A stretch of DNA of 64,000 nucleotides from Bacillus sp. IITD106 (GTDB taxonomy: Bacteria; Bacillota; Bacilli; Bacillales; Bacillaceae_C): contig NZ_JAIAZY010000018.1 in the NCBI RefSeq assembly GCF_019459225.1, positions 1-64,000 on the forward strand, read 5' to 3'. Positions 22,391 to 31,579 of the stretch are shown one piece after another. Every line of letters starts with the position of its first letter. Within the stretch, counting starts at the first letter, position 1. The notes beneath the pieces were generated by a model. The model was not told the DNA's origin and searched no databases. It saw nothing but the letters and a program-made list of their open reading frames with translations. Both the position numbers and the translations under genes were made by a program.

Positions 22391-23536
22391 TCATCCCTGA
22401 AAAGGCTCGGGTTTTTGCTTTCTTTTTCCAAAGTGGTAGAGGATGGCATCACAAATTCTTGTGGATGCTTTACCGTCTCCGTATGGATTGGCGGCTTGGG
22501 CCATTTTTTCATATTCGTTTGTATTCGTAAGTAATTCTGTCGCCAACTGATATATGGTTTCCTCATCCGTCCCAGCTAATTTAAGAGTTCCAGCTTCTAT
22601 TCCTTCAGGACGCTCTGTCGTATCACGGAGGACGAGGACCGGAACACCTAATGAAGGAGCTTCTTCTTGTACACCACCTGAATCGGATAAAATAATATGA
22701 GCGTATTTCGCAAAGTTATGGAAATCAATTACGTCCAGTGGTTCAATTAAATGAATTCGGTCGTCATTCCCGAGGATTTCCTCTGCCGTTTCTCTTACAA
22801 CAGGATTCAAATGAACGGGATAAACAACTTGAACATCCGGTTGTTCATCGACAATTCGCTTAATCGCCCGAAACATATTCCTCATCGGTTCTCCTAGGTT
22901 TTCTCTGCGATGAGCCGTCATTAATAGGAGTCTGTCATTTCCGAGCTTTTCTAGTACTTCATGGTGATAATCTTCTTTTACCGTCGTTTTCAACGCGTCA
23001 ATTGCTGTATTGCCGGTAATAAAAATTGCTTCCTCTTTTTTGTTTTCTATTAACAGGTTTTGGGCTGACTTTTCTGTTGGCGAAAAGTGCAGATCAGCAA
23101 TCACCCCAGTTAATTGACGGTTCATTTCTTCAGGAAATGGAGAGTATTTGTTCCATGTGCGCAAACCTGCTTCGACATGACCAACCACTATTTGATTGTA
23201 AAAGGCAGCAAGACTGGCGATAAAAGTTGTAGATGTGTCACCGTGGACGAGAACAATATCTGGCTTTGCTTCCTTCATCACTCGGTCGAGGCCTTCCAAT
23301 CCCCGTGTCGTTACATCAATGAGGGTTTGGCGGTCTTTCATAATATTTAAATCATAGTCTGGTTTTATGTTAAAAATATCGAGTACTTGATCTAGCATTT
23401 GTCGATGTTGAGCCGTTACTGTAACAATTGCTTCAAATTCTTCGGAACGTTTTTGTAATTCTAAAACAAGTGGAGCCATTTTAACCGCTTCGGGTCTAGT
23501 CCCGAAGATGGCCATTACTTTTACACGTTTCCCCAA
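22391..23536 (-). CDS. mnaA: UDP-N-acetylglucosamine 2-epimerase (non-hydrolysing)
   Basis: A 381-residue cytosolic enzyme interconverting UDP-GlcNAc and UDP-ManNAc, the donor for the teichoic acid linkage unit. Family motifs are FGTRPEAVKMAPL (residues 10-22), HRQMLDQVL, VHGDTSTTFIASLAAF, HVEAGLRTWNKYSPFPEEMNR, the catalytic region TAHRRENLGEP, and SDSGGVQEEAPSLGVPVLVLRDTTERPE. The length agrees with B. subtilis MnaA (380). It follows upp by 27 nt and ends at a terminator, so upp-mnaA is one unit, as in B. subtilis. Confidence 0.96.
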   Translation of the reverse strand: MGKRVKVMAIFGTRPEAVKMAPLVLELQKRSEEFEAIVTVTAQHRQMLDQVLDIFNIKPDYDLNIMKDRQTLIDVTTRGLEGLDRVMKEAKPDIVLVHGDTSTTFIASLAAFYNQIVVGHVEAGLRTWNKYSPFPEEMNRQLTGVIADLHFSPTEKSAQNLLIENKKEEAIFITGNTAIDALKTTVKEDYHHEVLEKLGNDRLLLMTAHRRENLGEPMRNMFRAIKRIVDEQPDVQVVYPVHLNPVVRETAEEILGNDDRIHLIEPLDVIDFHNFAKYAHIILSDSGGVQEEAPSLGVPVLVLRDTTERPEGIEAGTLKLAGTDEETIYQLATELLTNTNEYEKMAQAANPYGDGKASTRICDAILYHFGKRKQKPEPFQG

Positions 23537-23563
23537 ATCTGCACCCCATTTTCCGTTACGAAA

Positions 23564-24193
23564 TTATTTTGTCCCAAACAAGCGGTCTCCCGCATCGCCA
23601 AGACCAGGAACGATATAGCCTTTTTCATTCAGTTTTTCATCCAACCCTGCGATATAGATATCTACGTCTGGATGAGCCTGTTGCATCGCTTCTACCCCTT
23701 CAGGAGCTGCAATGAGACACATAAATTTAATGCTTTTTGCACCGCGGCTTTTTAAAGAATCGATAGCAGCAACAGCAGAACCGCCAGTCGCAAGCATTGG
23801 ATCGACGAGGATAAAATCGCGTTCTTCAACGTCGCTAGGGAGCTTAACGTAATATTCAACCGGCTTTAATGTTTTAGGATCTCGGTATAATCCGATATGT
23901 CCAACTCTAGCAGCAGGAAGTAAATTTAAGATTCCATCTACCATTCCAATTCCCGCACGTAGGATAGGAACGATCCCTAACTTTTTCCCAGATAAAATTT
24001 TTGATTTCGCTTTTGCAACGGGTGTTTCGACTTCTACTTCCTCAAGTGCCATATCCCTAGTAATCTCAAACATCATTAAAGTCGCCACTTCATCTACGAG
24101 TTCGCGAAATTCCTTTGTACCAGTGTTTTTGTCACGGATATATGTAATTTTGTGTTGAATGAGAGGATGATCGAATACATATACTTTGGCCAT
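23564..24193 (-). CDS. upp: Uracil phosphoribosyltransferase
   Basis: A 209-residue salvage enzyme making UMP from uracil and PRPP. The PRPP loop is [21 protein letters not shown] (about 122-142), the N-terminus is [22 protein letters not shown], and the uracil-binding tail is [17 protein letters not shown]. The length is identical to B. subtilis Upp. It lies downstream of glyA and upstream of mnaA. Confidence 0.97.
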   Translation of the reverse strand: MAKVYVFDHPLIQHKITYIRDKNTGTKEFRELVDEVATLMMFEITRDMALEEVEVETPVAKAKSKILSGKKLGIVPILRAGIGMVDGILNLLPAARVGHIGLYRDPKTLKPVEYYVKLPSDVEERDFILVDPMLATGGSAVAAIDSLKSRGAKSIKFMCLIAAPEGVEAMQQAHPDVDIYIAGLDEKLNEKGYIVPGLGDAGDRLFGTK

Positions 24194-24309
24194 GATTTCT
24201 CTCCTTTTTTATTCGACTTCATGTCTGAAATCATCGGATTTTGTTTTTTAACCTTTCATTATTTTACAGAATTGAATTGGCTTGGGCAAGGGAAATGGAG
24301 TATAAAAAA

Positions 24310-24338
24310 ATAACCGCCTCAATTAATAAGAGCGGTCA
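24310..24338 (-). terminator. Terminator of glyA
   Basis: ACCGCTC and GAGGCGGT pair with one bulge; seven T follow on the minus strand, shortly after the glyA stop codon. Confidence 0.65.
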
Positions 24339-24346
24339 ATTTTATT

Positions 24347-25582
24347 TTATTCGTATAATGGGAATTTCGCAGTCAATGCCTCTACTCGATTGCGTGCTTC
24401 ATCAAGTTTTGATTCGTCTTCATGATTTTTCAATACGAAACCGATTAAGGATGCGATCTCATCCATTTCTTCAAGGCCAAATCCTCTTGACGTTACAGCA
24501 GGTGTACCGATTCGGATACCACTCGTTGTAAACGGACCTTCTGGATCGTATGGAATCGTATTTTTGTTGACGGTAATCCCTACGTCATCCAATACTTTTT
24601 CAGCTACTTTTCCTGTAAGGCCAATGGGACGAAGGTCGAGCAGCAATAAATGATTGTCTGTTCCATCTGAAACGATGTCGAATCCTTCTTTCTTCAATGA
24701 CTCGCCAAGACGTTTCGCATTATCAATAACATTTTGAATATATGTTTTATATTCATCGCTTTGAGCTTCTCCGAATGCTACCGCTTTTGCAGCAATGACA
24801 TGCATTAAAGGTCCACCTTGGAGACCAGGGAATACGGCTTTGTCGATTTTTTTTGCAAATTCCTCTTTACAAAGCACCATTCCTCCACGAGGTCCGCGCA
24901 ATGTTTTATGTGTAGTCGTTGTTACGAAATCGGCGTAAGATACTGGATTTGGGTGGAGACCTACAGCGACAAGACCAGCGATGTGAGCCATATCAACCAT
25001 TAAATAGGCTCCGACTTCATCGGCGATTTCACGGAATTTTTTAAAGTCAATGACTCTAGGATAAGCGCTGGCACCCGCTACGATGAGCTTTGGCTTATGT
25101 TCAAGCGCTTTTTGGCGAACGTCATCGTAATTAATGCGATGATCCTTTTCATCTACGCCATATTCTACAAAATTGTATTGAATTCCACTAAAATTAACTG
25201 GACTTCCATGTGTTAAATGTCCACCGTGGGATAAATTCATTCCTAGGACGGTGTCTCCATGCTCAAGAATAGTGAAATAAACGGCCATATTTGCTTGGGC
25301 TCCGGAATGAGGCTGCACGTTAGCATGCTCTGCTCCAAAAATTTCTTTCGCGCGGTCGCGGGCTATGTCTTCAGCGACATCTACATATTCACAGCCCCCA
25401 TAGTAGCGACGTCCAGGATAACCTTCCGCATATTTATTCGTTAATACAGATCCTTGGGCTTCCATTACTGCAGAGCTCACAAAGTTTTCAGATGCAATCA
25501 ACTCAATTTTTGTCCGCTGGCGTTTTAATTCATTTTGAATTGCTTTATACACTTGCGGATCTTGTTGTGCAATTGTGCTCAT
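24347..25582 (-). CDS. glyA: Serine hydroxymethyltransferase
   Basis: A 411-residue PLP enzyme that converts serine and tetrahydrofolate into glycine and methylene-THF. The PLP lysine lies in [15 protein letters not shown] (about residue 226). Other family blocks are [34 protein letters not shown] and [10 protein letters not shown]. The length is as usual for Bacillus (about 412-415). A good sigma-A promoter lies 53 nt upstream and a terminator follows, so it is monocistronic. Confidence 0.98.
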   Translation of the reverse strand: MSTIAQQDPQVYKAIQNELKRQRTKIELIASENFVSSAVMEAQGSVLTNKYAEGYPGRRYYGGCEYVDVAEDIARDRAKEIFGAEHANVQPHSGAQANMAVYFTILEHGDTVLGMNLSHGGHLTHGSPVNFSGIQYNFVEYGVDEKDHRINYDDVRQKALEHKPKLIVAGASAYPRVIDFKKFREIADEVGAYLMVDMAHIAGLVAVGLHPNPVSYADFVTTTTHKTLRGPRGGMVLCKEEFAKKIDKAVFPGLQGGPLMHVIAAKAVAFGEAQSDEYKTYIQNVIDNAKRLGESLKKEGFDIVSDGTDNHLLLLDLRPIGLTGKVAEKVLDDVGITVNKNTIPYDPEGPFTTSGIRIGTPAVTSRGFGLEEMDEIASLIGFVLKNHEDESKLDEARNRVEALTAKFPLYE

Positions 25583-25634
25583 TTCGCTCCCCCTTGTCTC
25601 TTTAAAAAGTTAATTGTTTTTTAGATTCTGTTCC

Positions 25635-25663
25635 ATTTTACCATGTAAAAGTGTTCGTGCCAA
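25635..25663 (-). promoter_or_regulatory. Sigma-A promoter of glyA
   Basis: On the minus strand TTGGCA (25658-25663) and TAAAAT (25635-25640) are separated by 17 nt. No clear PurR box pair is visible. Confidence 0.6.
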
Positions 25664-25710
25664 ACGAATTTTCAATTTTCTCGGGCATTTCCTGAACATT
25701 TTTCATGATA

Positions 25711-26292
25711 TCAGCATTGAATGTTCAGTTTTTGCGGTTCGTAAATCGCTCTCGCCCCGCCGATTAATTTTGGACGAGTAGTCGCAATCGTCACGTGTGC
25801 TTTTCCTAATTGTTTTTGATTGATGCGAATGGGTACCGCGACATGTTTTAAATGCATGCCGATAAAAGTATCGCCAATGTCGATTCCTGCGTCCGCTTTT
25901 ATGAACTCAACCACGACTGGTTCCTTAAACTGGGTATAGGCATACGTCGCCATTGAGCCTCCCGCTTGTGGGGCAGGAATGACGGAAACCTGTTCGAACC
26001 CCTTTTCAATTGCTGTTCGCTTTTCGACGACTAGTGCTCGATTTAAATGTTCGCAGCACTGGAATGCTAAATGGAACCCTTGGTCATCCGCATATTTTTT
26101 TAGCTCCGAAAAAATTACTTCAGCCGCTTCCATCGTTCCAGATGTGCCGATGTGTTTTCCTACTACTTCTGAAGTGGAACAGCCAATGACTACTATTTTT
26201 TCAGGATTAAGCTGTAGCGCATCGCGACTTTCCTGAATAATTGACCTCATTTCTTTTCTCCATTGGTCTAGAGGCAACGTCAATTCTCTCAC
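25711..26292 (-). CDS. ywlG: YwlG, UPF0340/DUF436 family protein
   Basis: A 193-residue protein of the TIGR01440/DUF436 family, unknown function, soluble. Recognisable blocks are [39 protein letters not shown] and [16 protein letters not shown], typical of the family. The gene order rpiB-ywlG-glyA is that of B. subtilis. Confidence 0.9.
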   Translation of the reverse strand: MRELTLPLDQWRKEMRSIIQESRDALQLNPEKIVVIGCSTSEVVGKHIGTSGTMEAAEVIFSELKKYADDQGFHLAFQCCEHLNRALVVEKRTAIEKGFEQVSVIPAPQAGGSMATYAYTQFKEPVVVEFIKADAGIDIGDTFIGMHLKHVAVPIRINQKQLGKAHVTIATTRPKLIGGARAIYEPQKLNIQC

Positions 26293-26317
26293 CCTCCTCG
26301 TTAATCGTTATTTGAGA

Positions 26318-26353
26318 AAATCCGGAGCGCGAAAGACACGGTCCGGATTTTAT
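26318..26353 (-). terminator. Hairpin between rpiB and ywlG
   Basis: AAATCCGGA and TCCGGATTT form a 9-bp stem with a ~15-nt loop, then TTCTC on the minus strand, 13 nt after the rpiB stop. Possibly a partial terminator. Confidence 0.55.
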
Positions 26354-26365
26354 ACTAGTTTGTAT

Positions 26366-26806
26366 TTATCTTCCCTCATACTCTGCAATTTTACCAATAC
26401 GAGTTTGGTGACGGCCACCTTCAAACTCAGTTTGCAACCACATTTGAGCAATTTCTCGCGCTAATCCAGCGCCGATGACACGCTCTCCCATCGCTAAAAT
26501 ATTACTGTCATTATGAAGGCGAGTCATTCTTGCACTAAAAACGTCGTGAACGAGTGCACAGCGGATTCCTTTTACCTTATTCGCGGAAATGCTCATGCCG
26601 ATCCCCGTACCGCAAATTAATATCCCGCGGTCAAATTCACCCTTCGCCACCTTCTCGGCTACAGGCACCGCATAATCCGGATAATCCACCGAATCCGCAC
26701 AATCACAACCAAAATCCTCATACTCTATTTTTAACTCTTCTAGCAACATCCTAATCTCTTCCCGAATATGAATGCCCCCGTGATCAGAAGCCAACGCTAC
26801 CTTCAT
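26366..26806 (-). CDS. rpiB: Ribose 5-phosphate isomerase B
   Basis: A 146-residue RpiB/LacAB-family sugar-phosphate isomerase interconverting ribose-5-P and ribulose-5-P. It begins VALASDHGGIHIREEI, with phosphate-contacting SDHGG, followed by DYPDYAVPVAEKV and the active-site Cys in GILICGTGIGMSISANKV. NDSNILAMGERVIG is the second family block. The length is typical. Confidence 0.93.
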   Translation of the reverse strand: MKVALASDHGGIHIREEIRMLLEELKIEYEDFGCDCADSVDYPDYAVPVAEKVAKGEFDRGILICGTGIGMSISANKVKGIRCALVHDVFSARMTRLHNDSNILAMGERVIGAGLAREIAQMWLQTEFEGGRHQTRIGKIAEYEGR

Positions 26807-26830
26807 TTTAAATAACCTCCCTATTCATAA

Positions 26831-26979
26831 TGGGGACGGGTTCAATGGGGACTGTCCCCATTGAACCCGTCCCCTTTTGACCTGTCCCCTTTTGACCTGT
26901 CCCGTTTTGACCTGTCCCCTTTTGACCTGTCCCCTTTTGACCCGTCCCCTTTTGACCTGTCCCCTTTGAACCTGTCCCC
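26831..26979. repeat. GGGGAC/GTCCCC palindrome fused to a 15-bp tandem array, copy 2
   Basis: 26832-26874 is a perfect palindrome: two 21-bp arms (starting GGGGACGGGTTC) around one T. From 26866 there follow seven tandem 15-bp units of the form CCTGTCCCCTTTTGA (variants CCCGTCCCC and CCTGTCCCG; the last is altered) and a partial eighth, to 26979. The array is head-to-tail without spacers, so it is not CRISPR. It lies between the chemoreceptor gene and rpiB, 4 nt from the former's stop codon. Confidence 0.9.
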
Positions 26980-26983
26980 CCAA

Positions 26984-28273
26984 TTATAATGTAAAACGGG
27001 AGATTGTGTCTTTTAATTTGTTAGCTTGGACTCTTAGTTGTTCTGCCAGTTGATCGATTTCTTCCATATCTTCTGCTTGTTTCTTTGATTGTTTGGCCAC
27101 TTCTTCGGCACCAGCCGATGTTTCTTCTGCAATTGCTGCTACTTCTTGAGCCTGGGCAGATGTAACGCTCACACTTTCCATTTGGCGGTCTACAAGGTCG
27201 GAAATGTTTGTAACACTAGTTGCAGATTCATGAATTGTTTTTGTCATCGCTGTTATGGCTGAATTCGTTTGTGTACCTTTTTTCACTTCTTCATTAACAG
27301 AAGCAACTTGGGCAGTAATTTCCTTCACGACGCTTGCAACCTCGATTTGAATATTTTGGATCAGTTCTGATATTCCATGAACAGCTGTTGCACTTTCATC
27401 AGCGAGTTTCCTTACTTCCTCAGCAACAACCGCAAATCCTTTTCCATGTTCGCCAGCACGTGCCGCTTCGATTGAAGCATTCAAAGCAAGCAAATTTGTT
27501 TGGTTGGCAATATCCCCGACAAGCTGGATGATTTGTTCCACTTTCGTTGCATTATCTTCAAGCCTATGTACAGCTTCCAGCGATTTATTATTTCCAATCG
27601 CCAAATTTTCAATCCCAGTGACGAGTGACTCGACGACTTGTTGGCTTTTTTGTAATTCATCCAGCATTGTTTTCGTAATGCTCTCTGATTCACGGGCCAT
27701 CGTTTGAACCTTATGAGCAATTTGTGTAATATCTTCTACCGATTCAGCTGTTGCCTGGATTGCAGCTGCCGAACCTTCCGCACCCGCTGAAATTTCAGAT
27801 ATCGTTTGCGCAGCATTTTCTGCTTCTTCCGCCGCTTTCACTGACTTTTGAGAAATAGCGATTACATTTTCATTCGTTTTATTAAAGTTTTCTTCAATCT
27901 GATAAACCATTTCCCTGAAATTATGAACCATTCCGTTAAAGGCTTTTCCAAGTGAAGTAATTTCATCGTCTTTTCCGACTATTTTTACGTCTGTACTGAT
28001 GTCGCCTTCTCCTACTTTAACAGCCGCTTGTTCAAGTTTTTGCAGCGGTCTTGTGATAAAAAATGCGCCAAAATAGGTTAAAATTCCAGACCAAATAATC
28101 CCGAGCAATAATGTACCTAGTGTGAACATCACTTCACTCATATAGTCTTCCACAAAAGGGTAGATAAAATAAAGAAAAAAAGCACTTGTTGAAAAAGTGA
28201 TCGTTGCTACTGATGTAATAAAGACGACTAGTTTCTTCTGCAATCCAAATTTATACTTTCGTTTTTTCCCCAT
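26984..28273 (-). CDS. Methyl-accepting chemotaxis protein without a large extracellular sensor
   Basis: A 429-residue membrane chemoreceptor. Two hydrophobic helices (about 14-36 and 47-70) are joined by only about 10 residues, so there is no Cache or four-helix ligand domain; sensing is probably through the membrane or by partners. A HAMP domain follows (about 70-122, with [19 protein letters not shown]), then the cytoplasmic signalling coiled coil with the hairpin tip [39 protein letters not shown] at 28273 is 7 nt after AGGAG; upstream ATG and TTG codons are badly spaced. It lies between ywlE and rpiB. Confidence 0.9.
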   Translation of the reverse strand: MGKKRKYKFGLQKKLVVFITSVATITFSTSAFFLYFIYPFVEDYMSEVMFTLGTLLLGIIWSGILTYFGAFFITRPLQKLEQAAVKVGEGDISTDVKIVGKDDEITSLGKAFNGMVHNFREMVYQIEENFNKTNENVIAISQKSVKAAEEAENAAQTISEISAGAEGSAAAIQATAESVEDITQIAHKVQTMARESESITKTMLDELQKSQQVVESLVTGIENLAIGNNKSLEAVHRLEDNATKVEQIIQLVGDIANQTNLLALNASIEAARAGEHGKGFAVVAEEVRKLADESATAVHGISELIQNIQIEVASVVKEITAQVASVNEEVKKGTQTNSAITAMTKTIHESATSVTNISDLVDRQMESVSVTSAQAQEVAAIAEETSAGAEEVAKQSKKQAEDMEEIDQLAEQLRVQANKLKDTISRFTL

Positions 28274-28313
28274 GTCCATTCTCCTGTCCAATTCTCATTA
28301 TATGTTTAGAGCT

Positions 28314-28742
28314 TTATTCAAAAATACGATCAATTAATTCTTTCAGTTCCATAAAAGTTGAGCGATAAATATGTATATCCCCTCCGTACGGATCGAGTAC
28401 ATCAGAATCAATCCCGTGACCATTTACGTACTCTTTCAATGTATATATTTTATCGGCAGCTTCGGGATAAATGTTAAGCAGCATATTTTTATGCGATGCC
28501 GTCATTGTGAGTATTAGATACGCCCATTTTACATCTTCTTCCGTAAGTTGCTTTGATTGATGGTCCATATCAATTCCATTTTCTTTTAATACTTGAATCG
28601 CATTATGTGCAGCATGATCTCCCTCTGAAGCAAACATGCCGACTGACTTAGCTTCACCTTTCCCGGACCACTTGGTATTAAAAATGGCTTCTGCCATAGG
28701 GCTCCTGCAAGTATTTCCTGTGCATACAAAAAGAACGTTCAC
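28314..28742 (-). CDS. ywlE: Protein-arginine phosphatase YwlE
   Basis: A 142-residue low-molecular-weight phosphatase. In B. subtilis YwlE removes phosphate from phosphoarginine made by McsB and so opposes CtsR/Clp stress signalling. The active loop VCTGNTCRSPMAEA holds Cys7 and Arg13, with Thr11, the residue linked to arginine specificity. Asp117 in VLDPYGG is the general acid. YwlE usually sits next to ywlF/rpiB; here a chemoreceptor gene intervenes. Confidence 0.92.
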   Translation of the reverse strand: MNVLFVCTGNTCRSPMAEAIFNTKWSGKGEAKSVGMFASEGDHAAHNAIQVLKENGIDMDHQSKQLTEEDVKWAYLILTMTASHKNMLLNIYPEAADKIYTLKEYVNGHGIDSDVLDPYGGDIHIYRSTFMELKELIDRIFE

Positions 28743-28889
28743 GCTACGACCACCTTTTCCCTTACATAATTTTTGGCTTTAATGGGTCTAAAGGACGACT
28801 GGAATATTTAGAGAAAATTATGGCATAGTTTCATAAAAAAAGACAGCCCTCTAAAAATAGAAAAGCCGCCTTTCTTGCCATATTTTTAA

Positions 28890-29435
28890 TTATATTGAAA
28901 AGAGAAGTTTTAAACCAAAGGCGATTAAAATGATTCCACCAAGGATTTCGCCATACACCCCAAGCAGATTTTGGACTTTCCGCCCGATTAGCAGCCCGCT
29001 CCAAGTTAGGAAAACAGCAACAACTCCAAAGCAGAAAGATGCAATCGCTGCCCTAACACCAAACATCCCTAAGCTAAGTCCTGCTGAAAAACTATCGACA
29101 CTTACAAGCAGCGAGAAGAGTACAATTCCCCAGCCAACCGGCAATATAAAGGATTGGCGATTGCTTCTGAAACAAAAAATCATCATTTGCAGTCCGAGGA
29201 TTATGAGAAGAATTCCTCCTACATATCCTGTTATTTTTCCGAACGTTTCTGATAATAAATGACCGGCCATAACGCCAAACAGTGGCATTATTACATGAAA
29301 AATACCGACTGTAATCCCAATAATAAAAATTTGCTTCAATCTCAGCTCGTATATTCCCATGCCGAGGGAGACAGAAAATGCGTCCATCCCAACTGCAAAT
29401 GCCATGATTAAAAGTGTGATGATTTCTGGAAGCAA
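28890..29435 (-). CDS. mntP: Manganese efflux pump MntP family (YwlD)
   Basis: A 181-residue polytopic membrane protein with six predicted helices. It carries the paired motifs AVGMDAFSVSLGMGI (helix 1) and SVDSFSAGLSLGMFG (about 112-126), whose Asp residues are characteristic of MntP-type Mn2+ exporters. It starts at TTG (29435), preceded by GGGGAAG. No manganese riboswitch was noticed upstream in the short gap to ywlC. Function is inferred from family. Confidence 0.88.
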   Translation of the reverse strand: MLPEIITLLIMAFAVGMDAFSVSLGMGIYELRLKQIFIIGITVGIFHVIMPLFGVMAGHLLSETFGKITGYVGGILLIILGLQMMIFCFRSNRQSFILPVGWGIVLFSLLVSVDSFSAGLSLGMFGVRAAIASFCFGVVAVFLTWSGLLIGRKVQNLLGVYGEILGGIILIAFGLKLLFSI

Positions 29436-29501
29436 TGTCTATCTTCCCCTTTCCCATTGGACGTGCCTATAGGAACATATGCCAATATAAAAGGGAATAG
29501 A

Positions 29502-30551
29502 CTATTTTTTTTGATGTATCCAATTATGACCTGCTGCTTTGTCTAAGCGATTCATGATGGCTGCCCCTACACCCGTTTCTGGAAAAACTTCCGAAAAAAG
29601 GATATCGAGGTCGGTTTCGTCGAGAGCACGCAGTGAATCATATAGTGAATGCGCCACTTCACTTAAGTTTCTTCTGCTCCCCAAATCAAGAATTTTGTCT
29701 GCATCGTAAAAAGAAGCCGTTTCTGAAGAAGCCATTACACCCACCTTTAAACCTTGATTTCTTTTATCGTTTATCAAGGACTGAACCCAAGCCGGTTCGC
29801 CATCTGCCAAAAATAAAGGTGCTGCTGGTGCATAATGTTTATATTTCATTCCGGGGGATTTCGGCTTTTCCTCTTTGTCTTTTAAACTCGCATCCATTTC
29901 GACATGATCAATAAGCGACTCAATTTCTTCCTTAGAAACACCGCCCGGCCTTAAAATGATCGGCGTCGTTCCGGTGCAATCAATTACTGTTGACTCAACA
30001 CCGACACCTGTCGCCCCCCCATCTACGATGCCAGCAATTTTTCCATCCAAATCTTTTGCTACATGATCAGCGGTTGTTGGGCTTGGCTTTCCAGATCGAT
30101 TAGCACTCGGGGCCGCTATAGGCAAACCTGATGCTGAAATAACTGCAAGCGCAACAGGATGGTCCGGCATTCGAACTGCAATCGTATCAAGCCCCGCTGT
30201 CACGATTTCCGAAACAGCCCCTTGTTTTTTTTGAAAAATAAGTGTCAATGGCCCTGGCCAAAGTGCATTCATCAGTTTCATAGATTTCTCTGGAATTTCG
30301 GCAACAAGGTCTTGAAGCTGGTTTGTGGATGATATGTGGACAATTAATGGGTTATCGGCAGGTCTTCCCTTGGCAGCATAAATTTTAGCTACTGCTTCAT
30401 CCGATTTGGCGTTAGCTCCTAATCCATATACGGTTTCCGTCGGGAAAGCCACTACTTCATTGTTGATTAAAAAAGCAGCCGCTTCATCAATCTGTGGATA
30501 ACCTTTCAAATTATCAACATTTTTATCCACAGACCATCTAACTGTTTTCAT
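29502..30551 (-). CDS. ywlC: L-threonylcarbamoyladenylate synthase (YwlC/Sua5)
   Basis: A 349-residue enzyme making threonylcarbamoyl-AMP for the t6A37 modification of ANN-decoding tRNAs. The N-terminal YrdC domain (about 20-210) has AFPTETVYGLGANA, KIYAAKGRPADNPLIVHI, APSANRSGKPSPTTA and IDGGxxxVGVESTVIDC-type blocks. The C-terminal Sua5 domain (about 240-349) contains SPGMKYKHYAPAAPL. The first codons overlap three DnaA-box-like sequences, part of the cluster at 30493-30832. Confidence 0.95.
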   Translation of the reverse strand: MKTVRWSVDKNVDNLKGYPQIDEAAAFLINNEVVAFPTETVYGLGANAKSDEAVAKIYAAKGRPADNPLIVHISSTNQLQDLVAEIPEKSMKLMNALWPGPLTLIFQKKQGAVSEIVTAGLDTIAVRMPDHPVALAVISASGLPIAAPSANRSGKPSPTTADHVAKDLDGKIAGIVDGGATGVGVESTVIDCTGTTPIILRPGGVSKEEIESLIDHVEMDASLKDKEEKPKSPGMKYKHYAPAAPLFLADGEPAWVQSLINDKRNQGLKVGVMASSETASFYDADKILDLGSRRNLSEVAHSLYDSLRALDETDLDILFSEVFPETGVGAAIMNRLDKAAGHNWIHQKK

Positions 30552-30832
30552 GTATATTGCCTCATTCCTATTTCGTGTATTTTACGAGATTTTCAGTAAA
30601 ATAAGGAGCAAGTTATACACATATTGTGGATAAACAATATTATCCAGTGGATAACTACTGTGAGTTATGTGTATAACTTGCATTTATAGAAACTCTTTAA
30701 AGAGATTAAAATAATTTATTAAATAATTCAACTACGAAAAATTTAACTTCCACTTTATTTTCTTCCTCTTTTATAAAAGTTGGTGCTTGTTTGTCCAATT
30801 CTTGCAGCTCTTTATCCACAGACTTATCCCCA
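30493..30832. promoter_or_regulatory. DnaA-box cluster between ywlC and spoIIR
   Basis: Perfect DnaA boxes (TTATCCACA in either orientation) lie at 30493-30501, 30523-30531, 30625-30633 and 30812-30820. One-mismatch boxes lie at 30511, 30613 (TTATACACA), 30646, 30668 and 30824, and a two-mismatch one at 30640. The intergenic core is framed by a perfect 16-bp inverted repeat, 30608-30623 and 30666-30681. In B. subtilis, DnaA-box clusters outside oriC, including one near ywlC as I recall, bind DnaA and affect initiation control. Confidence 0.75.
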
Positions 30833-31485
30833 ACGTCTTTTGATTTGGCTTCTGGGATTTTCTCTTCACTTGGAAGAATTTTTTCCTCACGTGAAGCTTC
30901 CGATTGATTTTCATCGTTATCTTCTTCTTCAAAGCCAGGGCTTACAGCCAAACTATTGGAAAAATCCAAGAAGCAAAGCGGTGGAAAGAGAACACACCAC
31001 CAATTGGCTCCTTTTCCTTCACCGAGTGTAATTAAGATCGCTTCGTATGTTCCTGCTGGATAAAGGTATTGACCATATAATTTTGTAGGAAATTGAACAT
31101 TACCGAATTCTACTTTTACTGAATAATCAAGATTTCGTGCCGCCAATTCTTTTTTCGCGATTTCTTCTACATAATCGAGCCGTGATGTAATCGTCGTTCT
31201 TGCTGCATCAATCGATGTTAAATCTTGCACCCAATTTGTGATTTCCGCATTCACTGCATCACGAATGGCACGCTTCACTTCTTGATCCTTTTCTCCGTCA
31301 CTATTAGCCAATATTCTAAGACGAATCGCCTCACCCGGAATGACTAATGGATCGGAAGCCTTTGCCATTTCCTGTTGAGGAATAATTAAACTCGCCACAG
31401 TTGCGAAAACAAGAATAATCAAATACATCCAAGCCATATTTTTTTGATAGAATTTATGTTTCATATTATCATGCATCATATCCAT
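30706..31485 (-). CDS. spoIIR: Stage II sporulation protein R (SpoIIR)
   Basis: A 259-residue protein secreted by the forespore that triggers SpoIIGA to process pro-sigma-E in the mother cell. The N-terminal hydrophobic segment (about 19-37) is a signal/anchor, and the SpoIIR domain follows: IRLRILANSDGEKDQEVKRA, VKVEFGNVQFPTKLYGQ, YPAGTYEAILITLGEGKGANWWCVLFPPLCFLD. The highly charged C-terminal extension (about 185-245) varies in the family. The start could be 31485 or the ATG at 31479; GAGGGGG lies just upstream. A sigma-F-type promoter at 31503-31532 fits forespore expression. Confidence 0.95.
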   Translation of the reverse strand: MDMMHDNMKHKFYQKNMAWMYLIILVFATVASLIIPQQEMAKASDPLVIPGEAIRLRILANSDGEKDQEVKRAIRDAVNAEITNWVQDLTSIDAARTTITSRLDYVEEIAKKELAARNLDYSVKVEFGNVQFPTKLYGQYLYPAGTYEAILITLGEGKGANWWCVLFPPLCFLDFSNSLAVSPGFEEEDNDENQSEASREEKILPSEEKIPEAKSKDVGDKSVDKELQELDKQAPTFIKEEENKVEVKFFVVELFNKLF

Positions 31486-31502
31486 CTGCCCCCTCTAGCA
31501 GG

Positions 31503-31532
31503 CATTATGGACAAGATAATAGAATCCTATAC
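31503..31532 (-). promoter_or_regulatory. Sigma-F-type promoter of spoIIR
   Basis: The minus strand has GTATA (31528-31532), 15 nt, then GTCCATAATG (31503-31512), fitting GYATA-N15-GGnnAnAnTA with two differences. It lies about 20 nt upstream of the gene and immediately beside the palindromic repeat 31536-31576. Confidence 0.6.
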
Positions 31533-31535
31533 ATC

Positions 31536-31576
31536 GAACCTGTCCCTTTGGGGACAGTCCCCAAAGGGACAGGTTC
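31536..31576. repeat. GGGGAC/GTCCCC palindrome, copy 3
   Basis: A perfect 41-bp palindrome: 20-bp arms starting GAACCTGTCCC around one A. It begins 3 nt after the prmC stop codon and ends 4 nt before the spoIIR promoter, so it could separate the two transcription units. Confidence 0.9.
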
Positions 31577-31579
31577 AGA

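Noticed and set aside
25583-25710. Possible PurR box pair before glyA
   Set aside because: TTCG and CGAA are present but separated by 7 nt instead of about 16-17, so they do not fit the PurR arrangement.
26866-26979. Regular 15-bp repeats as a possible CRISPR array
   Set aside because: Units are directly adjacent with no variable spacers, are too short, and no cas genes are near. It is a simple tandem array.
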